Origin: Lachnospiraceae bacterium XBB1006
GTDB taxonomy: Bacteria > Bacillota > Clostridia > Lachnospirales > Lachnospiraceae
Length of the DNA stretch: 64,000 nucleotides
Assembly (NCBI GenBank): GCA_900115795.1
Contig: FOXT01000016.1
Coordinates: forward strand, 18,935 to 82,934
Direction of reading: 5' to 3'
The position numbers were made by a program, and so were the translations under genes. Each line of letters begins with the position of its first letter. Position 1 is the first letter of the stretch. A model generated the notes under the pieces. It was not told where the DNA came from, searched no databases, and was given only the letters and a program-made list of their open reading frames with translations. Below, in pieces: positions 34,149-43,300 of this stretch.

Positions 34149-34277
34149 CGTGGAAAGCGTCGGTCAGTTGCAGGACTTTACAAGACGTCGGTACTTAGGC
34201 GGGCTTGTGCGCGCCTTATGTACCGCTACGTCTTGTATGGAATGAGAGTGTTCCTGCAATGACCGATACTTCCCACG
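34149..34277 (+). ncRNA. Unrecognised 129-nt rod-like RNA structure in the nad leader
   Basis: Six stacked helices: 34149-34157/34269-34277 (one mismatch), 34160-34166/34260-34266, 34168-34175/34252-34259, 34179-34187/34229-34237, 34189-34194/34220-34225 and 34197-34201/34212-34216, about 44 bp in all. The rod ends in a 10-base loop, with an asymmetric bulge (3 bases against 14). A T-rich run follows. Transcribed from the nad promoter. No known family was matched by eye. Confidence 0.7.
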
Positions 34278-34336
34278 TTTTGGATTTTTCATTAGCCGTC
34301 GGTGACAAAATAATAGATTTTAAAGGAAAAAAGACT

Positions 34337-35242
34337 ATGGACAAGCAAGCAAGAATTCAGGAATTGAAGAGGGAAAAGAATGCGGTAATTTTGGCGCATT
34401 ATTATGTGGACGAAGATGTGCAGCAGTGTGCTGATTATATTGGAGATTCTTTCTATCTGGCGAAGATTGCAACCAAAGTAGATGCAGAACGTATTATTTT
34501 CGCAGGTGTGGAATTTATGGGAGAAAGCGCAAAGCTGTTGAACCCACAGAAGCGGGTATTTATGCCGGATGCAACGGCGGATTGCCCGATGGCGCATATG
34601 ACGGATGTGGAAGAGATTGAGAAAGTAAGAAAGGAACATCCGGATATAGCAGTAGTATGTTATGTAAACTCAACTGCAGAAGTAAAAGCACATTCCGATG
34701 TGTGTGTAACCTCATCGAATGCAGTGAAGATTGTAAAGAACCTTCCGAATCCAACCATTTATTTTATTCCGGATGCCAATTTGGGTAATTTTATTCGTAA
34801 GCAGGTGCCGGAGAAGGAGATTATTACCAACCGTGGTTTTTGCCCAAGACATGTGGCCATTACCATGGATGATATGCTTCGTGCCAAAGAGATGCACCCG
34901 AATGCCAAGGTAGCAGCCCATCCGGAGTGTACCGAGGACGTTTTGAAAGAAGCAGATTATGTAGGAAGTACTTCCGGAATTATAGATTACGTTGTAAATA
35001 CCGAAGGAGACGAGTTTATCGTGGCAACGGTAGACGGTGTGTTCCCGAAGATTAAGGAGCAGGCACCAGGTAAGAAATTATACCGTGTCATTGATCCACA
35101 GGTATGTGTGAACATGAAGAAAGTAACCTTGGATAAGGTAATTGATGTATTGGAAAATGAAACGAATGAAATTACATTGGATGAGGAAATCGCTAAGAAA
35201 GCAGTGTTACCGCTTGAGCGTATGCTGGAATTAGCGAAATAA
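34337..35242 (+). CDS. nadA: Quinolinate synthase A
   Basis: Condenses iminoaspartate with dihydroxyacetone phosphate to quinolinate in de novo NAD synthesis, with a [4Fe-4S] cluster. Cysteine contexts visible: VVCYVNSTAEVKAHSDVCVTSSN near residue 105, AHPECTEDVL near 194 and DPQVCVNMKK near 255. AAAGGAAAA precedes ATG 34337. An in-frame upstream start at 34205 is not used: the added residues fall in the structured leader. 301 aa is normal. First gene of nadABC-niaR. Confidence 0.95.
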   Translation: MDKQARIQELKREKNAVILAHYYVDEDVQQCADYIGDSFYLAKIATKVDAERIIFAGVEFMGESAKLLNPQKRVFMPDATADCPMAHMTDVEEIEKVRKEHPDIAVVCYVNSTAEVKAHSDVCVTSSNAVKIVKNLPNPTIYFIPDANLGNFIRKQVPEKEIITNRGFCPRHVAITMDDMLRAKEMHPNAKVAAHPECTEDVLKEADYVGSTSGIIDYVVNTEGDEFIVATVDGVFPKIKEQAPGKKLYRVIDPQVCVNMKKVTLDKVIDVLENETNEITLDEEIAKKAVLPLERMLELAK

Positions 35243-35252
35243 GGAGAAAGCT

Positions 35253-36434
35253 ATGAAGACAGATGTATTAATAGCAGGAAGCGGTTGCTCAGGATTATAC
35301 TGCGCATTAAAGCTTCCGAAGGAATGGGAAATTACTGTTCTTTCTAAGAAAAAAGTGGAAGAATGCAATTCTTACCTTGCGCAAGGTGGAATATGCATGT
35401 TGAAGGATGCGTCCGACTACGATAGTTATTTTGAGGACACCATGAAAGCCGGACATTATGAGAATGATGAAGGTGCGGTAGAGCGCATGATTAAGGAATC
35501 TCCGGAGGTTATTGCGGATTTGGTAAGCTATGGAACGGATTTTGCGAAAAATGCGGATGGAAGTTTCTGCTTTACCAGGGAAGGTGCCCATTCCAATAAG
35601 CGCATTTTGTTCCACGAGGATATTACGGGAAAAGAGATTACCAGCCATTTATACGAAGAAGCAAAGAAGCATGCCAACATTCATATTTACGAGTATGCAG
35701 AGCTGAAAGACATTGTGGTAGAAGATGGCGTGTGCGTTGGTGGAATTGTGGAAAAAGATGGAAAGCCGGAGGTGATTCGTGCAGATTATGTAGTACTTGC
35801 TACCGGTGGAATCGGAGGAACCTACGAACATTCAACCAACTATAAACATTTGACGGGAGATGCCATTACCATTGCAAAGAAACATGGCATTGCCCTTAAG
35901 AACTTAGACTATGTGCAGATTCACCCAACCACGTTATACAGCGAGGATAAGGAGGAGCGAAGCTTCTTAATATCCGAATCTGTACGTGGTGAGGGAGCAA
36001 AGCTTTACGATAAAAATGGAAAACGGTTCGTCAATGAACTTTTACCAAGAGATTTGCTGACGAAAGAGATTTTGAAACAGATGGAAAAAGATGGAACCGA
36101 CCATGTATGGGAGGATTTGACGGTAATTCCGAAGGAAGAATTAGACAGTCATTTCCCTAATATTGTGGAGCATTGCCGGCAGCAGGGCTATGACCCGGAG
36201 AAAGAGTGGATTCCGGTGGTTCCGGCACAGCATTATTTCATGGGAGGTGTGAAGGTTGACTATGATAGTCACACCAGTATGGAACGGTTGTATGCTGTGG
36301 GTGAAACGGCTTGTAACGGCGTACATGGCAAGAATCGTCTTGCAAGTAACTCATTGCTAGAGAGTCTTGTGTTTGCGAGACGAGCTGCGAATCATATGAA
36401 AGAGAATAAGGAAAGTGAGATAACAGCATGTTAA
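35253..36434 (+). CDS. nadB: L-aspartate oxidase, short form
   Basis: FAD enzyme oxidising aspartate to iminoaspartate for NadA. The N-terminal FAD motif is IAGSGCSGLYCALKL, followed by NSYLAQGGICML near residue 41, HSNKRILFHEDITGKEI near residue 113, and HYFMGGVKVDYDS near residue 329. GETACNGVHGKNRLASNSLLES is near residue 352. At 393 aa it lacks the C-terminal helical domain present in the ~530-residue enzymes of Gram-negative bacteria; shorter NadB proteins of this kind are known in clostridia. Overlaps nadC by seven bases. Confidence 0.94.
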   Translation: MKTDVLIAGSGCSGLYCALKLPKEWEITVLSKKKVEECNSYLAQGGICMLKDASDYDSYFEDTMKAGHYENDEGAVERMIKESPEVIADLVSYGTDFAKNADGSFCFTREGAHSNKRILFHEDITGKEITSHLYEEAKKHANIHIYEYAELKDIVVEDGVCVGGIVEKDGKPEVIRADYVVLATGGIGGTYEHSTNYKHLTGDAITIAKKHGIALKNLDYVQIHPTTLYSEDKEERSFLISESVRGEGAKLYDKNGKRFVNELLPRDLLTKEILKQMEKDGTDHVWEDLTVIPKEELDSHFPNIVEHCRQQGYDPEKEWIPVVPAQHYFMGGVKVDYDSHTSMERLYAVGETACNGVHGKNRLASNSLLESLVFARRAANHMKENKESEITAC

Positions 36435-37288
36435 ACAACGAAGTGACCTTGCGCCTAAACGCAGATCCGTTTATTCTTGGCGCATTAAGAGAGGATATAA
36501 CCAGTGAGGATGTGTCCACGAACTGTGTGATGCCAACGCGCAAAGAAGGCAGTGTGGATTTGATATGTAAACAGGATGGGATTATCTGCGGATTGCCGGT
36601 TTTTAAGCGGGTGTTCGAATTATTAGATGAGACCACCGAAGTGGAATTTATGGTAAAAGATGGCGACGAAGTGAAGAAGGGCCAGCTCATGGGTCGGGTA
36701 AAAGGTGACATTCGTGTGCTTTTGAGCGGAGAAAGAACGGCGTTAAACTACCTGCAGCGTATGAGTGGTGTGGCAACCTATACCCACGAAGTTGCGAAGC
36801 TTTTGGAAGGAACCCATACGAAACTTTTAGACACCAGAAAGACCACACCGAATAATCGGTTGTTTGAGAAGTATGCCGTGAAAGTGGGGGGCGGAAATAA
36901 CCATCGCTACAATTTGACGGATGGTGTAATGCTTAAGGATAACCATATCGGCGCGGCGGGAAGCATTACCAAGGCGGTGAAAATGGCTAAGGAATATGCC
37001 CCTTTTGTGCGAAAAATAGAAGTAGAAGTAGAGAATCTGGATATGGTAAAAGAGGCAGTAGAGGCCGGTGCGGATATCATTATGTTGGACAACATGTCCC
37101 ATGAGGTGATGGCGGAAGCAATGAAGATAATCGACCACAAAGCGGAAGTGGAAGTGTCCGGAAATGTCACCAGGGAAAACATTGCCCGTTTGACAGACCT
37201 TGGGGTAGATTATGTTTCCAGTGGAGCGCTGACCCATTCGGCCCCGATTTTGGATATATCTTTGAAAAATTTACATCCGACGGAGTAA
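36428..37288 (+). CDS. nadC: Nicotinate-nucleotide pyrophosphorylase (quinolinate phosphoribosyltransferase)
   Basis: Converts quinolinate to nicotinate mononucleotide with PRPP. Signature residues: REDITSEDVSTNCV near residue 22, NYLQRMSGVATYTH near 103, LDTRKTTPNNRLFEKYAVKVGGGNNHRYNLTD (residues 128-159) and EVEVSGNVTRENI near 240. 286 aa is normal. The start lies inside the nadB end, so the genes are coupled. Confidence 0.95.
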   Translation: MLNNEVTLRLNADPFILGALREDITSEDVSTNCVMPTRKEGSVDLICKQDGIICGLPVFKRVFELLDETTEVEFMVKDGDEVKKGQLMGRVKGDIRVLLSGERTALNYLQRMSGVATYTHEVAKLLEGTHTKLLDTRKTTPNNRLFEKYAVKVGGGNNHRYNLTDGVMLKDNHIGAAGSITKAVKMAKEYAPFVRKIEVEVENLDMVKEAVEAGADIIMLDNMSHEVMAEAMKIIDHKAEVEVSGNVTRENIARLTDLGVDYVSSGALTHSAPILDISLKNLHPTE

Positions 37289-37306
37289 TCGATGAGGGAG
37301 GAACAC

Positions 37307-37849
37307 ATGACTGGAGAAGAGAGAAGAACACGCATCGTCTCGATTCTAAAAGAGCGTATGGAACCGGTCTCCGGAACGGCTCTTTCGAAAGAGCTTCAGG
37401 TGACCAGACAGGTGATTGTGCAGGATATTGCGTTAATCCGTGCAAAAGGGTACGATATTCAATCTACATACAAAGGCTATTTGTTGGATCAGCCTCCGCG
37501 TTGTACCAGAGTATTTAAGGTGATCCATGAAGATGAAGATGTGGAGCGGGAGCTGAAGCTTTATGTGGACATGAGTGGCGTTGTGCAGGATGTATTTGTA
37601 TACCACAAACGTTACGGTATAGTGCGAGCACAGATGGATATTCGAAGCAGACGGGATATCGCCTTGTACTTGGAGGATATGCGTACGGGGAAGAGTGCGC
37701 CTCTTAAGAACTTAACCAGTGGGTATCATTATCATACGATTGTAGCGGAGAGTGAAGAGGTTCTGGATGCCATTCAGGAGAAGCTGAAAGAAGAAGGCTT
37801 TTTGGCGCAGCTTAAGGATTATGAACCGGTAGATTTTTGGCATAAGTAG
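37307..37849 (+). CDS. niaR: NiaR-type niacin-responsive repressor (HTH_11 plus 3H domain)
   Basis: Represses NAD genes when nicotinic acid is plentiful. The N-terminal winged helix (TRIVSILKERMEPVSGTALS, then LQVTRQVIVQDIALIRAKGY) is followed by the 3H domain with histidines in FKVIHED near residue 68, VYHKRYG near 98 and SGYHYHTI near 140. ATG 37307 follows GGGAGG by seven bases; an upstream in-frame ATG at 37292 overlaps that site. Probable target is the palindrome at 34081-34104. Last gene of the nad operon. Confidence 0.92.
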   Translation: MTGEERRTRIVSILKERMEPVSGTALSKELQVTRQVIVQDIALIRAKGYDIQSTYKGYLLDQPPRCTRVFKVIHEDEDVERELKLYVDMSGVVQDVFVYHKRYGIVRAQMDIRSRRDIALYLEDMRTGKSAPLKNLTSGYHYHTIVAESEEVLDAIQEKLKEEGFLAQLKDYEPVDFWHK

Positions 37850-37869
37850 GGGAGTAAGGAGAAGAATAC

Positions 37870-40032
37870 ATGACATTGAAACAGCACATATTGGATACGT
37901 TAAAGGAATGGCAGGTGAAATTGGGGGACTTGGATCACAGTATTTGCCTTTACTATCCAAGAGAAGTGATTTTGCATTATTTGTGGTTGGAAAAAGAAAC
38001 GCCCTGCGAGGAAGTTGTGGCGTGTTTGAAAGAATATTTGGCAAAGGAACTGCCTATGCTTGGGGAAGTGCAAGTGGAGGGGCAGCAGATCCGGTGTGCA
38101 TTAAAGGTGGGGGAAACCGGTATTCGTTATGTGGAAGATGTGATGCCACAACCGGAGTTTTTGACTGGTTTTCTGGAGGTGCTAAAGTCACAGGATATGG
38201 TGGAAATCTATCGATATTTCCACACCTATGCGAAGGCGCATCATACGAAGGTTGGTATATCCACGGAAGAGGAAGAACTGGGATATATTTTCTATTTCAA
38301 AAACGAGGACGTGGAACCGTATGTGTATTGCCTGGAAGAAAGCGAGTTGGGAATTACCTATCATCGCTTCGCGCGAGAAGACGCAGGATTTCATAATGCG
38401 GATGTGGAGCGGAAGGTGAATCGCCGGGAGCAGGAAAAAGAGAATATCATTGATACGCTGGCATCGGACTATTCTTCTGTGTACCATGTGGGGCTGGATG
38501 AAGACCGATTGCGTATTGTTAAAACCACGGCGGAAGTAGAACAACGCCATGGTCGTTTTATGATTGAGAAAAATGGATATGAGCGGGTATTTGGACAGTT
38601 TATTGAGACCGGAGTACAGGAAGAAGATAAGTCGCACCTGCGCCAGATATGTAGTTGTGCCACGTTGAAGAAATTGTTGCGGGAGAAGAAGTCTTTTGTT
38701 TGTCAATACCATGACCTGCAGGATACTATCTGGGAGATAAAATTTGTAAAAGTGGAAGAAGAAACAGCAGAGCCGCATAATGTGGTCATCGGTTTTCTTA
38801 ATCGGAATAATGAGATTCGGGAAGAAATGGCGCGCAAGGAAGAGCAGCAGCGCAAATTGAAAGAAGCGCTTGAAAAGGCTAATGCGGCAAATAAGGCAAA
38901 GTCCCGGTTTTTACAAAATATGTCCCACGATATCCGCACCCCAATGAATGCTATTTTAGGGTTTTCGCAGTTGGCAATTGAGGAAATTGATGATTCGGAT
39001 AAGGTGAAGGATTATTTAAACCGTGTCATTTCCTCCGGCAATCATTTGCTGACGTTAATCAATGCGGTGCTTGATATGAGCCGCATTGAAAGTGGGAAGA
39101 TTGTGTTGAAAAACGAGGTAACCAATCTTCGACAGTTTATGAAGCAGATGGGGAATATGCTGATGGTGGATGCTAAGAAACGTAAGCAGACATTATTGGT
39201 TAAAGTAGATGTCAATCGGGACCATGTTATATGTGATCAGGTGCGTTTAAGCCAGATTATATTAAACTGTGCAAGCAATGCGTTAAAATACACGCCGCAG
39301 GGAGGACATGTGGAGTTGCATTTGGTGGAACTTCCGGAAGAGCGAGAAGGATATGGAAACTACAAGGTTGTAGTGAGTGACAATGGGATTGGCATGAGTC
39401 CGGAATTTGCAGCCAGAATGTTTGAACCCTTTGAACGTGAACAGTCGTCAACCGTAAGTGGAATTCAGGGAACCGGACTGGGTATGGCGATTACCAAAAA
39501 TCTGGTGGAGATGATGAACGGCCGTATTGAAGTAAAGACAAAGCAAGGTGAGGGAACGACCATTTGCATTTATCTGGAATATCCACTTACACAGGAAAAT
39601 GAACTGAAGCAGGAACGTGCGGCCATTCGCCGCCGGATGCCGGAATTAAGTGGCGCTACGATTTTGCTGGTGGAAGACATTGCAATCAATCGGGAGTTTA
39701 TTTCTGCAATTTTGGAAAAAACAGGTGCGACCGTAATCCAGGCGGAGAATGGCAAGGAGGCCGTAGAACTGGTTGAAAAAGCGAAGGAAGGGGATTTGCA
39801 ACTGATTTTTATGGATATTCAGATGCCGGTTTTGGATGGATACGGAGCAACCAAGGCAATTCGTCAGCTTCCGTTTTCCTGGACGAAGAAAGTTCCGATT
39901 GTTGCTATGACGGCCAATGCATTTGCGGAGGATAAGCGGGCGGCGTTGGAAATCGGAATGAACGATTATTTGGCGAAGCCGGTGGATATCATTGAGTTGT
40001 ATCAGAAATTACGCACGTATATTACAAAATAG
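37870..40032 (+). CDS. Hybrid sensor histidine kinase / response regulator
   Basis: 720 aa, cytosolic (no membrane segment). Residues 1-170 are an unrecognised sensor region; ~185-310 a PAS-like domain (IIDTLASDYSSVYHVGLDED). Then a coiled coil, HisKA with the phospho-His in QNMSHDIRTPMNAILGFSQ near residue 355, HATPase with DNGIGMSPEFAARMFEPFER near 500 and GTGLGMAI, and a receiver domain (residues ~595-715) with LVEDI, the phospho-Asp in IFMDIQMP and KP near the end. It follows niaR by 20 bases but ends in its own terminator. Signal unknown. Confidence 0.9.
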   Translation: MTLKQHILDTLKEWQVKLGDLDHSICLYYPREVILHYLWLEKETPCEEVVACLKEYLAKELPMLGEVQVEGQQIRCALKVGETGIRYVEDVMPQPEFLTGFLEVLKSQDMVEIYRYFHTYAKAHHTKVGISTEEEELGYIFYFKNEDVEPYVYCLEESELGITYHRFAREDAGFHNADVERKVNRREQEKENIIDTLASDYSSVYHVGLDEDRLRIVKTTAEVEQRHGRFMIEKNGYERVFGQFIETGVQEEDKSHLRQICSCATLKKLLREKKSFVCQYHDLQDTIWEIKFVKVEEETAEPHNVVIGFLNRNNEIREEMARKEEQQRKLKEALEKANAANKAKSRFLQNMSHDIRTPMNAILGFSQLAIEEIDDSDKVKDYLNRVISSGNHLLTLINAVLDMSRIESGKIVLKNEVTNLRQFMKQMGNMLMVDAKKRKQTLLVKVDVNRDHVICDQVRLSQIILNCASNALKYTPQGGHVELHLVELPEEREGYGNYKVVVSDNGIGMSPEFAARMFEPFEREQSSTVSGIQGTGLGMAITKNLVEMMNGRIEVKTKQGEGTTICIYLEYPLTQENELKQERAAIRRRMPELSGATILLVEDIAINREFISAILEKTGATVIQAENGKEAVELVEKAKEGDLQLIFMDIQMPVLDGYGATKAIRQLPFSWTKKVPIVAMTANAFAEDKRAALEIGMNDYLAKPVDIIELYQKLRTYITK

Positions 40033-40044
40033 AATATTTGATTC

Positions 40045-40102
40045 AAAAAGTGTCTTTTCGAGAAACATTCGAAAGAAAAAGTTTCTTGTAAAGACACTTT
40101 TT
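40045..40102. terminator. Terminator after the hybrid kinase
   Basis: AAAAAGTGTCTTT (40045-40057) pairs with AAAGACACTTTTT (40090-40102). Confidence 0.85.
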
Positions 40103-40143
40103 GTATTTTAAAGTTTTTTTTGCACAATTAGACAAATATACTC

Positions 40144-40172
40144 TTGACCAGAAAAAGTCTGAATGTTAAGAT
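40144..40172 (+). promoter_or_regulatory. Promoter of the subtilase gene
   Basis: TTGACC (40144-40149), 17-base spacer, TAAGAT (40167-40172). It leaves a leader of about 155 bases before the gene, with no other gene in it. Confidence 0.7.
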
Positions 40173-40336
40173 TTGATTACGTTGATGTGGAAATAATGTG
40201 AAAACAGTTTGGTGACTGTGTGATGCATTGAGACGGAGAAATGAGTAGTACAAAATCAACAGAATGGAATATAGAACGTGTGTAACATACGTTTTGTATA
40301 AAAAAGTTCTAGAGAACAAAGTTGAGGAGGAACAGA

Positions 40337-43300
40337 ATGAAAAGAAAGCAATTTTTGTCAGTGCTGTTATCGGCCTTAATGGTATGTACCATGATTCCGA
40401 TGAATGTAGCAGCAAACGGCGATGATGCGCAGAGAAGAGAGAATCTGGATGTCATCAAGCTGGAAGAAGCAAAGAAGGATCTGGAACGTGTTCCGGAGGG
40501 TGCGCAGGACACCGCGGAGAGCGCAACCAACATCAAACCAAACGAAATGGTTACGGTTATTATCGACTATGATAAGGCACCGGTTTTGGAGAAGGTGGAT
40601 GATCCGGGAAAGTATGACAGCTATGGTGAATTGGTAGAGGAAAATTCAAGTGCTGTTACATCTGTTGAGAAGTCCGTAGACAAGGTAACCAAGGCAATCG
40701 AGGATGTGGTATCTCCGAATAAAAAAGGAGAAGAGCCGGAAACCTTGTACAAGTACTCCGTAGCGTTTTCCGGAAGTGCAATGAAGGTTGCTTACAAGGA
40801 TATTCAGAAGATTAAGAAGGTAGCCGGAGTAAATGAAGTTTATCTTTCTCAGAGATATTCGATTCCGGAACTTCAGGAAAACAAAGAGGTTCCAAACATG
40901 ATGACCAGCCGTGAAATGATTCATGTAGACGAACTTCAGGAAACGACAGGATATACCGGAGAAGGTATGTTGGTAGCGGTTTTGGATACCGGTGTTGCAT
41001 ATGAGCATGATGCATTCCAGACGATGCCAAAACATTTGTCAATTAATAAATCCGGTATCAAGGACACTATAAAAGATTTCGATTTGACCGCAGAAGAAAA
41101 TTATGCAACCAATACAACATCAGAAAAGAAAACGTTAGTTTCGACCGGAAAGAACGCATCTGCTGAAGAGATTGCAGCAGGTAAGGACAATGGTAACGTA
41201 TATAAGAGTGATAAGGTTCCGTTTGGATACGATTACTCCAATCACGATACCAATCCGACACCATTAAACGAGAGCAATCATGGTACACACGTAGCAGGTA
41301 CCGTAGCCGGTAATAGCGATGAAATTAAAGGTGTTGCTCCGGACGCACAGATTGCAGCAATGAAGGTATTCCGTGATGACGGATATGCTTATCAGGAAGA
41401 GCTGATGGCAGCTTTGCAGGACTGTGTTATCATTGGTGTTGATTCCGTAAACATGAGCCTTGGTTCTTGTGCAGGATTTACAAAGGTTGAGAACCAGGAG
41501 TTACAGACAGCTTATGATAATGTGGGAAAAGCAGGTATTAACTTAAATATCTCTGCCGGTAACAACTACACCAGTGCTTATGGAAGCAACTATGGCAACT
41601 ACAGCTTAGCAACCAACCCGGATGAGGGTGTTGTTGGTTCCCCTTCCACATTAGACGCGGCTTTGTCTGTTGCATCGATTGAGAATACCAATATGGGACC
41701 TGCAGCCTATATCCAGCTTGGTGAAGGCGAAGATGCAGTAAAATTTGGATTTAGCGACAATGGTACAAAGGTAGGAATGGGACTTGATACCTTAGCAGCA
41801 GGAACCTATGAAGTAGTAGATTGTGGCTTTGGTAGAGAGGACGATTTCAAGACCATCGAAGTAGAAAAGAAAGATGAGAACGGAGAAACCGTTGTAGATG
41901 AAAATGGAAATCCGGAGATGGAAAAAGTCAGTGCAGTAGCTGGAAAGATTGCATTGGTATCCAGAGGAGAAATTTCTTTTGGCGATAAAGATGTGAATGC
42001 AGCAGAAGCTGGAGCAATTGCAGTGATTGTGTACAACAACCAGCCTGGTTCCATTGGAATGAGCATTCCGGAGTATCGTATTCCGGCTGTATCCATTCTT
42101 CAGGCAGAAGGTAAGAAGATTATTGAAAGCATGGAAGACGGCGTAACAACCATTAGCTATGATCCGGAAGTAACCTATAACTTACCAAATCCGGAAGCAG
42201 AAATGATGTCAGATTTCTCATCTTTGGGAACTACACCGGATTTAGGATTTAAACCGGAAATTACGGCTCCTGGTGGAAACATTTGGTCTGCATACTATGT
42301 AGAAGATGGTAAGAGCGTATATGGCAACATGAGCGGTACATCCATGGCATGTCCACACATGGCCGGAGCAGCAGCTGTTATGAAACAGTTTGTAAACGAG
42401 TCTGGTCATAAACGTGAAACTGCACAGGAAAAGAGAGCGCTGATTAATGCTTTGGAAATGTCTACTGCAACACCGGTAACGGATGTAGAGAACGGTGTAC
42501 TTTACTCTCCACGTAAGCAGGGTGCAGGACTTGTAAACCTTATGGCCGCAACAAGAACACCGGCTTATCTTTCCGTTGAAGGAAGCGAGAAACCGGAAGT
42601 GGCAATGGGATGGAACGAAGAAGGTGAATATAGCTATACCGTTACGGTTAACCGTTTTGGCGAATGGGATGACGAGTTGGTATACAAGGTAAATACAACC
42701 GTGTTAACGGAAGATGTGATTGAAAAAGCAGGAGCGAAAGTAGCAGCACAGTATGCATTGGATATCACAGACGCTGTAGAAGTTACTTATGAAGGATTAG
42801 ATGAAGATGGACAAATCGTTCTTCCGGAGAATGAGGACACCGTTAGCTTCACCGTAACCTTAAAGGTTGATAAAGATGCAGAGATTCTTGCAGAAGTAAG
42901 AGAAGCATTTACAAATGGTTTCTTTGTAGAAGGATTTACACAACTTGAAGGTCTTACCTGTACAGAGGATGTAGTGGCACAGGATTTAAGCGTTCCATTT
43001 ATGGGATTCTGTGGAAATTGGGCAAAACTCCCAATGTTCGACAACAGTCAGTTTGAAGGAAATGCAACCTTCGGAAACGGAAATGGATTAGTAAGTGAGT
43101 TTGTATCCGGTGGAAGAACCTATGCATATCCAATTGGTTTGAACTACTTCAAAGCATTTGTTTTGGACAAGACAGAATATGATGAGGATTATGGATATCT
43201 CTCTAACATTTCTGCAACCGGCGCATTGGATAATTGTTATCCAAGTACCTACTTATTACGTGGTGCGGCGAAATTAGACTACAGAGTAGAAAATGAAGCA

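Noticed and set aside
34149-34277. 6S RNA or signal-recognition-particle RNA
   Set aside because: Bubble too small and in the wrong place for 6S, and no SRP core motif; length also does not fit well.
34205-34336. N-terminal extension of nadA from the upstream start
   Set aside because: The extra residues fall in the structured leader, and a good binding site precedes ATG 34337, where the family begins.
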